Source: Himantopus leucocephalus (lineage: Eukaryota; Chordata; Aves; Charadriiformes; Recurvirostridae). From it: a stretch of DNA of 64,000 bases. Positions 23,801-35,800 of the stretch are shown here, one piece after another. The notes under the pieces are model-generated. The model did no database searches, was not told the DNA's origin, and saw only the letters and a program-made list of their open reading frames with translations. Where the stretch lies: positions 796,835 through 860,834 of the forward strand of contig RSEF01000021.1 in the NCBI GenBank assembly GCA_003993805.1, read 5' to 3'. The position numbers and the translations under genes are program-made. How positions within the stretch are numbered: position 1 is the first letter of the stretch; each line of letters opens with the position of its first letter.

Positions 23801-26800
23801 GTAAATTTGCTGCCCTATAAATATCTCCCTTGCTGGGAGAGCAATAAAGCCACGGGTGGGTTCAGCTTCACCCAAGCTCCTTTATCCTCACCGGTGGGTT
23901 GATTTCGCCTCCTCGAAGCTGCCTGCCTCTTCCAAAATAAAGCCAGCGCGGGCAGGAACGGGCAGGAATGGGCAGCGCCTCGTGGCTCAATTGGGATGGG
24001 CACCTGTTTGCACCTCCTAAATGCAAAAGGTCAGCTTGAAAGGACGCCGCATGGGGGGACATTTCCCTCCTACTCTTTGCAATGAGGCACGTGCCTGCAA
24101 GAAGGGAGCAGCAAAACCACCCCGAAAACCCTCACCGGGCACCCACAGAGCTTAAAATCCCCTTGCACCCACCGGCTCAGTCCTCCTCGGGGAGGATATG
24201 CTGGTTGACACGCACGCAAAAACCTTCAGGAATCAGCTCACCGCGGTTGTTTGCAAGCTCCAGTGCTGGGATCTGTTCCCGGGTCCTCGAAATTAGGGCA
24301 GGCAGAGATCCATCGGTGGCAGGGAAGTTTATGCAGAGCAGCTCCCAATCTGGCAGATCTGATTTTTAAAAACACCGGAGAACTCCTCTGACCAGATTGA
24401 CTATAGCCACAAAACCACGAGCCTCCAGACATCTACGTGTGTGTGTGTGTGTGTGTATAACTCGCTATATACACACGTCCTCTCATGGTTTACCATGTCT
24501 GATCTCCCACCTGATAGCACAGAGCAGAGCCTGCACCACGACTAGCCCTTTTGCACCCTGAAAAACCCCATTCCTGCACCATAAAACAAGGTTTACTCAA
24601 TAACTGGTGAGGGGAGTCACGCAGGCTTTTGCCACCCCTCATGCGATGGGGACAGGTAGGTCCTGGCGCTTGTCCCCAGCACCAGAGGTAGGTACGGGAA
24701 GGATGCCTTGGACACCTCTTGGGCACGATTGCCCCTATCCATCCTCCTCAAGTGCAGACATTGCAACGGGTGGGTGCTTTGCCAAAGCCTCCCCAGGAAG
24801 GATTTCATATTTTCCCCACTGCAAACATTGCTGCAGCCACTCTGCAAAGAACCCCCAGGCTTGCAAAGACCCCAGAAAGCTTACAAAGAACATGCATGGC
24901 TTGGAAAGACCCCCAAAGAAGCTTGGAAAGACCCCATGGCTTTTACCCATGCCAGCACCATCACGTCAGCTGGACCACAGGGGATATAAATACATTTATA
25001 TTTATATATAGATGTATAAAATAAACCCCGTAACCAGCTAGAAATACATCTGCTGATTTTAAAAATCACAAGTGATGCAGTGACCTTGGGGACTTGCTGT
25101 AAGATGGGAGGGCATTGGGGTTGGGTTTTTTTTTGAAAAGGAGGATTAAAATAGCATGCGTTTTCCTTACTGACAATTGAAATACTAAATCCCCGTGTGC
25201 AGGAATTGGGAAATGAAAGTGGGAAAAGAGAAGCTGCTTTTTGCTCGTTTTCTTCCAAACTGGTTGGTTTACACCTCTATTTCCACAGCCCACAAGTCCC
25301 AGGAGAGTGCAGGGAGGTGAGGCCACCCCGACCCATGCAATGCCAGCTGCTGGCTCCGCTTTGGGGTAAAAAGAGGGAAAATAAGTCTCATACAGTGCAT
25401 GAGAACAGAGCCCGCTTGTGCAAACACGATGCGGTTTTGGTTTCTTCCCTCCTCTTCCCCCCAGCTTTTAAATTATTTCTCTTCCTCGTTCCTCTTTCAC
25501 CAGTGTTTCTTACTACTGGTGGTTTAAACAGATAAATCATGATGCTTCTCAAGAAGAAGGAGCATTTTCCAGCTGCCGACAACTCAGCTCCCAGGTCAGA
25601 GTGTCTAAAACGGGGGTCATTTAACCCAAATTCCCATAACGTTTTGCACAGCAGCAGTGCCACCCTGACCGCGATGCTCTACAAAAGGCACAGTCCATGA
25701 GCAAAGTGATTTATGTTTTCTTATATTCTTAGGGGAGAACACCTACAGCCTTTAATAAAATTCCCCCTCCACCACAAACCTCATTTTTACATGTGCAGAA
25801 AAGCAGCAAAACTGCCCTTTTTTCCCCCTCCCAGGAGTTTGCTTAGCAAGGCAAAGCCCTCAGCCACATTTGCTCAGGTCACAGCAAAATAAAATAGGAT
25901 CTGCTTCCGACGGAAAAGTGGATTTGAGCTTGTTTCCTACACCCCGGCCACAGAGGGAAGAAAGCGCTAAAAAATAAAAGCCCAAAAGGGATATAAATAG
26001 TGAACATCAACCTGAATGTTTCTGCTCCTGACTAATTGCTTGTGGCTTCCAAAATCTGGGGCAGAAGTTTGGTTTTTAAAATGAATATTTAGCTTGATGT
26101 TAATAAATAATGCAAACGCCTGCGTGGGCAGCAATTGCTCCTGACGTGCTCCACTGCAGCGCAGGGTGGTAAGCGGCAGGTTCGCCGTGCTAAACCACCT
26201 CTGATTTCTCCTCATTGGCAACTCGCTCCCCAGCTTCCCTTTGAAAATAAGGTTAAAAAAAAAAAAAANGAAAAAAAAAGGAGTGTCCTGCTCTAGCCTG
26301 AAGGCTGGGAAATTGTATTTCTTCCTCCCAAGAGCAGCCAGTGCTTCTCCCTAGAGAGCAGAAAAGAGTGGATACCCCATGGATGCAAATGCCAGCCCAA
26401 ACTTGGGGTGCTGCAAAATCGCCTCCACGCTGGGCTGCTTGTCCCAGTTTGGGGTCAGGGAGATGCTGGAGGGATGGGGAGTTGGGGACAGCTGGGGGAG
26501 CTCCTTGCATAGGGCTGGGAGCCAGACGGGCTTTGGGCCAGCTGCCCTCCCTCTCCATCCCTTCCCTCCCCTCTGAGATCATTTTCATGGGGCTTTAGAG
26601 GGTCCAATCCAACCGCCCCCTTCCTTCAGACTGGGGTGGTGGCTGCAAATTTGCCATCCCAAACTTTGCGAGCTCCAAAAGCCGATTGATTTGCTCCAGG
26701 GCCAGTCAAGGAGGAAGGAGAAGCGACTGGGCATTGCTGGTGGGGCTCAGTGCCACCTGGAGTAGGTGGGAAAGGGTGCGTGTGCCCATCGTCGGGGCGT

Positions 26801-26820
26801 CTGGGCTGCTGTGTGGGGAC
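20829..26820. other. Intergenic region between divergent PADI1 and PADI2 starts
   Basis: About 6 kb without a supportable gene. It holds a (GT)10 run, short A/T-rich stretches near 24990-25025, and a poly-A stretch with a single-N join at 26270. It should contain upstream control sequence for both genes, but no strong core promoter motif for PADI2 was seen. Confidence 0.5.
24437..24456. repeat. (GT)10 microsatellite
   Basis: Ten perfect GT dinucleotides, followed by a TATATACACACG stretch that is partly complementary to the repeat. Confidence 0.9.
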
Positions 26821-29800
26821 ATGTCAGGGGACCGCACACTCCGGCTGCAGCATGGGAACCGCATCGAGGCCCTGTGCGTGCTGGGCACCCACATCTCCGT
26901 TGACATCTACGGGTGAGTGAGATGCCCCAACACTCCCTTTCCTCCCTCCATTTCTGCACCTTTATCATTCTCCTTGCCTTTACCTCTCTGTTTATCCTTC
27001 TGCAAATCCCCCCCCTCCTCATTTTCCCTTCTGCTCCCCCAAAACCCACAGCCCTGACACTGTGATTTAATGCAATTTGTGAACCAAATCCTCCCTGGGC
27101 TTTGCAATTCTGCACAAGTCCCAGGAAAGCTTCGAGCATCCACGTTTGCATGATACGGTATTTACCCTGGGTCTACGATGGCGATGGGTTTGATCCATTT
27201 GCAGTCAACAGATCCAGTATCATCTCTTAAAGCTGCTGGAGAGCAGAGGGATGAGCAGGAGCCATAGGATGGACTGCAAACAGTCACTGGGGACGCAGCT
27301 GGGAGAGGGGAAGAAAAGATTTAGTGACCAAGCGGTGTCCTGGGAAAGCATGGAAGTCCCCACAACGCCAGCCCTGCACTCCTAAAACCAACCTAACACA
27401 TTGCAAGATAATTATTCCCCCAAAGGAAAAAGTTTAAAAGCTCATTTCACGGTTAATTCTGGTCTTTGCTGCTTTTGCAAATCTCACCCTCAGTATTCAA
27501 GCCAAGCAGCGCACTTACAACTCATCTGGCATCTCTCTCCGGGTCAAATCTCCTCCCAGCGGGATTCCCAAAACCCAGAAACAAGGAAACCAAACCAGTT
27601 TTTCCATGCACAATTAAATGTAATTTAACAGTTTAAGAAACGCCCGGGCAGCAGCAAATGAGTGCTCAGATTTCCTTCTCCCCCCCTGCCCCGGTGCGGG
27701 TTTGGTGGGGCCACCGGCATCCAGAAACCCAATCAATGATGCTGTAATGGTGATACGGTGCAAGCTCTCGGGTGTCAGGAGCAGGCATGCTCAAAGTGAG
27801 CCTGCAACTCGGGACCTGCAAGCAGCCCAAAACTAATTACCCTGGAAAGACAGGGAAACTAGGGACAAGAAGCCAGGAGAGGGGAAGGGGATGCGCGGAG
27901 CAGCTGGAGAAAAGCAAGGGCACATCAAACTGGGAGCAGCGCAACACCAGCTACTTTGGGGTTGGATAAAAATCACCCTGAAAATTAGACTTTCCCATGG
28001 TAAAGTCTCTCAGCTGGGTTGCCACGCTATTACGATGAGCTGTTAAATATCAGGTTCACCTTGGTTGGAAAATAAACACGGATTTCTCCACTGAAGTACA
28101 AACCCAAGCTCAGTTCCAGCGGCACTGAGTGTTTTGGCTGTGATTATTATAGATTGTAATCTGCACCGATGGCTAGAAAATAGACTCATTTTGCTAAAAT
28201 AGCGTGTTCTGCCCTAAGAAAAAAAAAAAAAGACACTTAAAATGTTCCCAGGCAGGGAGGAAAGGGCAGAATGGTGCCGGCGGTGAGCGTGGAGACGCCA
28301 GCGTGCCCAGTCTTGGCTGTGTTTTGGGCAGTGAAATTAATTGCAGTGAGAACCGGGAGTTTTCAGTGCAAACCTCTAAAAATACGAAGTGTTTTTGGCA
28401 GGGCGGCCCCAGCTGGGGCGGTCTCCTTCGGTGTGAAGCACACGGAGGGGGTGAGTGTGGAGGTGGCATGCCAGGGCCAAGGGGAGTTTGGGTCAGCACC
28501 CAGCAGCGGGACACGGTGGCCGCTGGATGAGGGGACGGTCCTGAGGTTCAGCATGAGCCGGGCCAGCACAGAGGTCAATGATAACAAGGTAAGAAGTGGG
28601 GTGCTGGGGTGTGGGACCTCCACGGAGGTAGAGCATCCTTCCTTAACCAAGGATTTGGGGGTTTGCAGGTAACAGTCAGCTTTTATGCAGAGGGAGGGCA
28701 GCCCATCAACCAAGCCGGGGTCTTCCTCACTGGCATTGGTGAGTATGAAGGCTTCTGCAAGGGAGCAATCCCTCTTCAACCCTTGGGGCCCTTGGAGTGG
28801 GGTGTTTTGACGCAGGGGCAGAGATGGACCCAGGTTTGTTTGGTCTGGGGGGGCTTTTGCACCCACCCAACCTTGCCATACTCTGGGATGATGGTGGGGG
28901 ATCTGCCCAATCCAGGGATCTCTCTGGACGTCGACGCGGATCGGGACGGCGTGGTGGAGAAGAACAACCCCAACAAGGTAATTCAGCCTCTTCCACTGCA
29001 CAGAAAGTCCATGGGCTTGCAAGAGCCTGAGCTCGCTAAGCCCCAGCGGGGTGTTTCAGGCAAGCTGGACCTGGGGTCCCGAGGGACACGGGGCCATCCT
29101 GCTCGTCAGCTGCGACAAGGAGAGCCCCTTCACGCCAGCATCGGACTGCGACGCCGAAAGGGTATTCAGCAAAGAAGGTAACCCCGCTTCAAAAAAAAAA
29201 AAGAAAATCACATAAAGCAAAAAATGCTCCATTATTCCCCCTCTTTAACCTTTTTGGAGATGACATTTTGCTTGGGAACCAACTGCCCATGAGCTGCTCT
29301 CTACCAAGCTGCTGAGTAAGCTTCCCACATGGGAATTTATATTATTTTTTTTAATGCCATGCAAACTAATTGCGGTCAAGCAGGGGCACAGCCAGAAAAA
29401 ATAGCAGAGGTGCCACCTACGGCAGAGCTTGGCCCAGCGATGCTTCATGCAGGTGAAAGGAGCTTGGGGCGAGGCGTGCAGCCGGCAGCCAGGAATACCT
29501 GCCCATTCCTGGAAAACTAAAACCACGCGGACTCAGTGCCCATTGACTTCTTGAGGCCAGGGATCAGCTGTGCCAGGGCTGTTGAGGAAAAAGGGAAAAA
29601 AAAAAAAAAAAGGGCATTTGTTTCAAAGCACAAACCACAAACTTTGCTAGCAGGACCGCAGGTTGTTTTTCCAGCTAGCAAAGGCTGGTAGCGAGGGAAG
29701 AGCAGATTTCTTGGCACAGGAGATGCAAAGCCCATGCAGGAGCATGCAAGCCAGCCAGAGCTGCATGGTGCAATCACCCAACTGTTTTTTTTTTTTGTTT

Positions 29801-32800
29801 GTTTGCACCCCAGATTTGCTGGACATGTCTCGGATGGTCTTGAGGACTGAAGGGCCACAGCGCCTGCCCCGGGGGTATGAAATTGTTCTCTATATTCCTG
29901 TCTCCGATGCTGACAAAGTTGGGGTCTTCTATGTGCAGAGTAAGTCCTTCCTCACTTCCTCTGTCCCTTCCTCCTCATTTATGGTGCTTTTGAGATCCCT
30001 GCAAGCTCTTTTCTTTCCATCTCTGACCTTGTCATCTCCATGCTCTTCAAATGGCACTTCTGAAGGAAATCATGCCCTCGGCATCCCTTCTCCAAATTTT
30101 TCCAGCATTGAACATTCTCTCTTCTTAATCAATTGGAAAACTTTGGAGACTAACAAGCAGAGGCACAAGGCCATAAAGCCATTTAGCCAAGGTCATCCAG
30201 CAAAGGAGTAGCAAAAAAAGGCCATGTGTCCTGACACCCAGATGCTTTATCCATGATGGCAACATGGTCTACAACACATTTTCCCCTCCTTGTTCTTTGT
30301 TGTGGGCACAGCCATTTATTCCCCAGGACTAAAAGTCATCATCCAGCCCAGAAACATGCCATTAAGTAGCTTGGTTTTGTTCTCCAACACAGAGGCAGTC
30401 TGTTGGTGGGGCATTTGGTGGCATTGCCATCCCACGGCAGGTCAGAGGGGGTTGCAAGGGCAGAAACCCCATGAAAACATCTTCCCAATGACTGCTCCAT
30501 CCAAGGAAAGGCTGAGACATTTTTCCTCACCCTTCCTGTGCATGACTGCAAAACTGCAAGCCCCTTAACTCCCATTTTAAGGTGCTTCTGCCAGGTGAAG
30601 ATGTATCCACTCACGGGATAGAAGCTCCAGCAGAGATGGATTGCAGTACCTCCTTGCACACAAGCCAAATAGGCTTGAAACCACCACCGAAACTTTGGAA
30701 ATTGTCCACCTTCCCCTTTCTCTTCTTGCAGACCCCTTCTTCGGGCAGCGCTACATCCACGTGCTGGGCCGGAGGAAGCTGTATCACACTGTACAGTACA
30801 CTGGTGGGGCTGCCGAGCTTGACTTCTTCGTTGAGGGGCTCCGCTTTCCCGATGACACCTTCCCCGGTCTGGTCTCCATCCATGTCAGCCTCCTGGAGAC
30901 CCTGGCTGAGGTCTGGGGGCTCCAGGGAAGGGGTGTAGATGGGAGGCTGCAACAGCCCAAGGCTGACAGAAAAGGGGATGGGGATTGAATGGAGCACGGT
31001 CCTCTTTAATTCACCCAAAAAATTCTCTCAGGGGGAGGGTACTTGGGGGAAATAGTGGTTACCAGGGTGTGGAAAGTCCTCAATTTCTGCTTGCCTCCCT
31101 CAGGGCATCCCCCATACACCAATCTTCACCGACACAGTAGTGTTCAGGGTAGCACCGTGGATCATGACCCCCAACACTTTGGCACCGGTGAACGTCTTCA
31201 TCTGCAGGTAAAGGCCAAGGGATGATGCCTCCCAGGCAAACCAGCATCAGCCCCACAGTCTCCCTGGATGTCACCAAGACAGGCCGGGGAGGTGATGGGC
31301 AGAGGGAAAGGCAGCTGCCTGCAGGGGATATCCATCCTCCAGCAGCCCTTCATCCCCTTTCCTCCTGTCATCTACTTTCCCAGCATGAAGGACAACTACC
31401 TCTTCATCAAGGAGATAAAAAACCTGGTGAACAAGGCCGGCTGCGAGCTGAAGGCTTGCTTCGGCTACATCAACCGTGGGGACCGCTGGATGCAGGTAGG
31501 TGAGCACCAGAGAGGGGGCAAAGATTTCTCTCCCTGATGACATGCCCCATGCGGGTTTTCTTCCCTTCTTTAGGATGAGATTGAATTTGGCTATACCCAC
31601 GCTCCCCACAAAAGCTTCCCAGTGGTGCTGGACTTGCCTCGAGATGCAGGGCTGGAGCAATTCCCTGTCAAGGAGCTGCTGGTAAGAGCAAGACAGTCAC
31701 TTGCATTGCCTGAGTACCAGCTTGAAGGTTTTTATGCTTAGCCTATTCCACTGCTCCTAAAACCCTACTTGCACATGGCTCCTTGGAAGCCCTACAGTAA
31801 ATTCCCTGAAAAGTTAGAGTTTAACACCTCTGCATGCAACTGCATGGGGATACTACCCCATCCACTTCCAGCTGGGAAGCCACCAACAGCCTCACCCCCC
31901 CTCAAAGCAAGGATCAGAGCCCAATCCACAGCCCGGCCATCTGGAAAACCCTTTATCCAGAAGGTGCTGGATGAGAGAGGCAAGGAGGAGCTCGTACCTC
32001 TGGGAATGAAAGACTCCTGCCAAGCTCCAGGATTCCAGTGGATTTCTTCACCCTGAATATCCGAGCAATGGGCTGGTTTTTCCTTTCCTCCTCTACGCCT
32101 GTGAATATACAGCAGCTCCTGAGCAGGAGAGGAAAAGAAAGTGTGACAGGGTCAATTTACTTGCTCAGAAGAGAGCAAGATGCAGCCAGCTGCCAAAAAA
32201 CATCCCTGTGGGGCTTCTCTGCCAAGGCAAAGGGACAGCCACGGGCAGGGCATGCGACGAAAGCTGCCTGGGAGGGCAGTGAGCCTGGCCAGGGTGTTTT
32301 GTGAAAGCCCAGCAAAGACAAACATGGGAAAAAAAGATAGACTGAATGATCCCTTTGAGATATCACCACGCAGAAAGGTCAGGACATCCCCAGGTAGCTG
32401 CCACCAACAAACCCAGCTGGACCCTCTGGGCAGCCTTAGCCCTCCTTGTCTCTCCAGTAGTAATGGGAGAAGAGGGCAGCGTATTGGCAGCTCACTTTCT
32501 TTTTCCCTCTCTTCATGTCACTTTGGGGAAGGTTAAGCGCTTTCGAAAGCTTTGAAATACATCTTTTCTCATGCCTGAAATGAGTACATGCAGTCCCGGA
32601 TTCATCAGGCAGGATGGGAATAGCGCACTGATCCGCTCCTTCACAAATAAGCCGGGCAACCGCTCCTATCTGCCCTCTTTAGGAATTGCTTTGCTTCATA
32701 TTTAGAGAAGCAATTTCAGCCTTCGGAGCTGCTAACACATTATACTCCAATTTCGGCTTTGAAGCCTTCCCTAATCCCCACTCCTATCTTTCCAATCTCA

Positions 32801-35800
32801 TTTTCCAGCTAGGAATATTTAGCTAAATGCAACAAGCACGGGTCCCCCTCTCGCCCCGGCCAAGCTCTAAGCCCCTGGGACCCCGCGCCAGGGAAAAAGG
32901 AGACGAGAGGGAATTAGCCCCTCAAAATCAGTCTGGAACTGATAGGACTTGGATGTAACCCGCAAACCTGGGATGAACCAGCGCCTTGACAGTTGAAACC
33001 GTACCGGCTCCGTGGTTTATTAAACTGAAATAAGCTGAGAGCAGGTGTTTCACACTCAGTCCCTCCTGCAGCACCCCGGGAAAGGATCTGACCCCCCGCC
33101 ATCCTCCAGACATGCATCCCAAAAATGCATGGGGAGCCTCGGGGAAAGGCAGCCCTGTTGCACTCTCTCTATCCCAGCTTCTCCAAACACCCTCAGTTAA
33201 AAAAAAAAAAGCAACTTCCAGATCGAAGCCAGGCACCCTCAGGTGTCCCTGCTCATTTTTATCAACCTGTATATTTGGTTTACCCCTAAGGAAACCCAAC
33301 ACTAATAAGTGATTGGGATTTAATGCTAACCCAACAGATACCTGATCTTCTCCCAGGGGCTGCCGTGAGCTCCAAGCCCCTGTTGACTTGAACCAGAGAG
33401 CAAGGACAGGTTCAAGGCAGGATTTTTGTCCCACTGCTGCCATTTTTGCCCCGTTTTTAGCATTGCAATCTCTCCCTTGGGCATTTGACCCTGGCACATC
33501 ACAACCGAGGGTTAATTACCCCTGCATGTACAACGCCTTAAATCCCAGATATATTAAGTCCTGAAAATCAGGGCTTAAATAGGATTTAAGTGAAGTACAG
33601 CCCTTCGGGTGGCTCTTATGCCTGGGGTGGATTTACCCTCAGGGGCTGACGTTCATCTAGCTCCACAAGAGCCATCCAGAAACTCAGCTTCAGGGCTACC
33701 CCACCACCTAATTAGCTTAATGCAGACAGTTAAACATTGGCTGCGGGGTAGCAGAGATCTCTCCCCAGCTCAACACCCTGGCTCTGCCCCTGGCACTTGC
33801 CATTTATTACTGAGCCCAGATGACCCCGGAGACCTTTATCCTCTTCCCTTTCCTTTAGCATCTCCCCACCCATGGATAGGCTTCGCTCTTGGTATTTTTA
33901 CCCACTGGAGCAGCTCTGAGCCCAGGAGAAGGGATAAAGGCAAAGGCATGGAGGCAGGGGGGATTCAGGGCAAAGCCTACAGTGATTTTTCTTTCCCCAG
34001 GGCCCCGACTTCGGCTACGTGAGCAGAAAGCCCCTCTTCGAAGCCATCACCAGCCTCGACTCCTTTGGCAACCTGGAGGTCAGCCCACCCGTGACCGTGG
34101 CAGGGAAGGAGTATCCCCTGGGCCGGATCCTCATCGGCAGCAGCTTCCCCACGTAAGAAATGAGAAACCCACATGTTTGAGAGCAAAGGAACCACAACTG
34201 CCCCTAAATATCACCCCCAAAAAAACCCAACCACATTAAGGGCCTTAATTAGCCATTCCCTGACCAGCTGCAAGTCTGATACCCTATGAAGTAGGTGCAC
34301 CTAATCTTTGCCTTCACCCTCCTTTCTCTCCTGCACCCTGATTGCAATTTATGTGTATGTACATATTGATGCATAAATATTTACTTCCCTTATTCCCTCT
34401 CTCGGCAATATTTCACCCCCAGATCTGCAGGGAGGAGAATGACCAGAGTGGTGCGGGATTTCCTCTATGCCCAGCAAGTGCAGGCTCCTGTGGAGCTCTA
34501 CTCCGACTGGCTGTCTGTGGGCCACATCAATGAGTTCATCACTTTTGTGCCCACCTCCGACACAAAGGTACCCCAAAACCCCATACCGTTCTGTGGTTTC
34601 TCTTCTGAGCAGCTAATCCCAGTGGGGCACCTCTAGGGAAAACCCCAAAGCTCATTTTTTTGGACAGTTCCAACCAGCATTTGCTCAGGTTGACATCTCT
34701 GTCCCCAAAATGAAGGCTCTGAAGACAAAAAGGGACTTGCTGAGCTAATAATAAATACAGAGAGAAGAAAAAAAAGATACCTGCAAAGGTAGTCCAAGAA
34801 ATTTAAGCTTCAAGATTCACATGGACTGGTCAGGGCTCACAGCTGCTCAGCATGTCCCAGATGTTTTCAGAAGTTAGCTCTTTCCTCTATCATAGCTTTT
34901 AGCCCTTCTGACACAAAACTTTTCCCCCTGGGGATTCATGCCTTGCCCTGGATGGTTCAGGAGAGGAGTATTTATGCACAGGCACACCCCACAAACCCTC
35001 CATGCAGCACTTTTACCCTCCCCAGGGCTACACTAAGCCCCCATGAGAGATACCATCAAGACTACAGCAAGCAGCTTCCACTGCTCCACCAAGCTGCAAG
35101 GAGACCATTTCTGCTGGTGGGGAGCAAACTAGGGCTGTCATAGTTTGGGCTCAAATCCCACAAATTCAAAATTCCTATGGGATTAGCTTAATAGTGATTT
35201 TTGGCTTCTTCTGAGGAAGGCAGAACCTGGTTATTTGCTTGCTCCATCCTCCCCCCTGCATTGCAATACTAACCTACAAACAAAAAAACCCCAACCTGGA
35301 CATCAGCCTCACCCACCCCCTCAGCTCTCCCAGCCCTCCAGCAAACACTCTCCTGGGGGTTTATATACCCCACCCGGGTGGGCAGGATTGGACCCAGGTG
35401 CAGCCAGGCTGCAGTTTTCCTCCCTGTCCCAACAGCAGTATAACCCCTCCGGGGGCGGTTAGGTGGGTATTTGCCAACAGCGTAAATCACCGCGCCTCAT
35501 TCAGGCATATGCCCTCAGCACCGCAGTCAAAGAGGCACTAAATAACAGCAAAAATGCCTCATTAAGTGTTTAAGCCCAGGTTCCTTGCAAAAATAAGCCA
35601 CTCAAGGCTTTGGATAAGGCACTTTTGGTGACCGCTCTCCCTCCTGTCTTGCCCCAGCGATTTCGGATGCTGATGGCCAGCCCCGCAGCATGCTACAAGC
35701 TCTTTCGGGAGAAGCAGAAGGAGGGCCAGGGTGAAGCCACCATGTTCAAAGGCAAGGAGACAGCGGGCAGCTTCGGCCGAGCTTTGATGTCGGCTGAGAC

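Noticed and set aside
26590..26640. GGGTCCAATCCAACCGCCCCC, resembling the 3' part of an avian CR1 retroelement
   Set aside because: Only a short stretch matches, with no extended similarity or terminal repeat that I can recognise; it needs a repeat-library search.
35235..35541. Small open frames within PADI2 intron 12
   Set aside because: Short, without homology or splice context; treated as intron.
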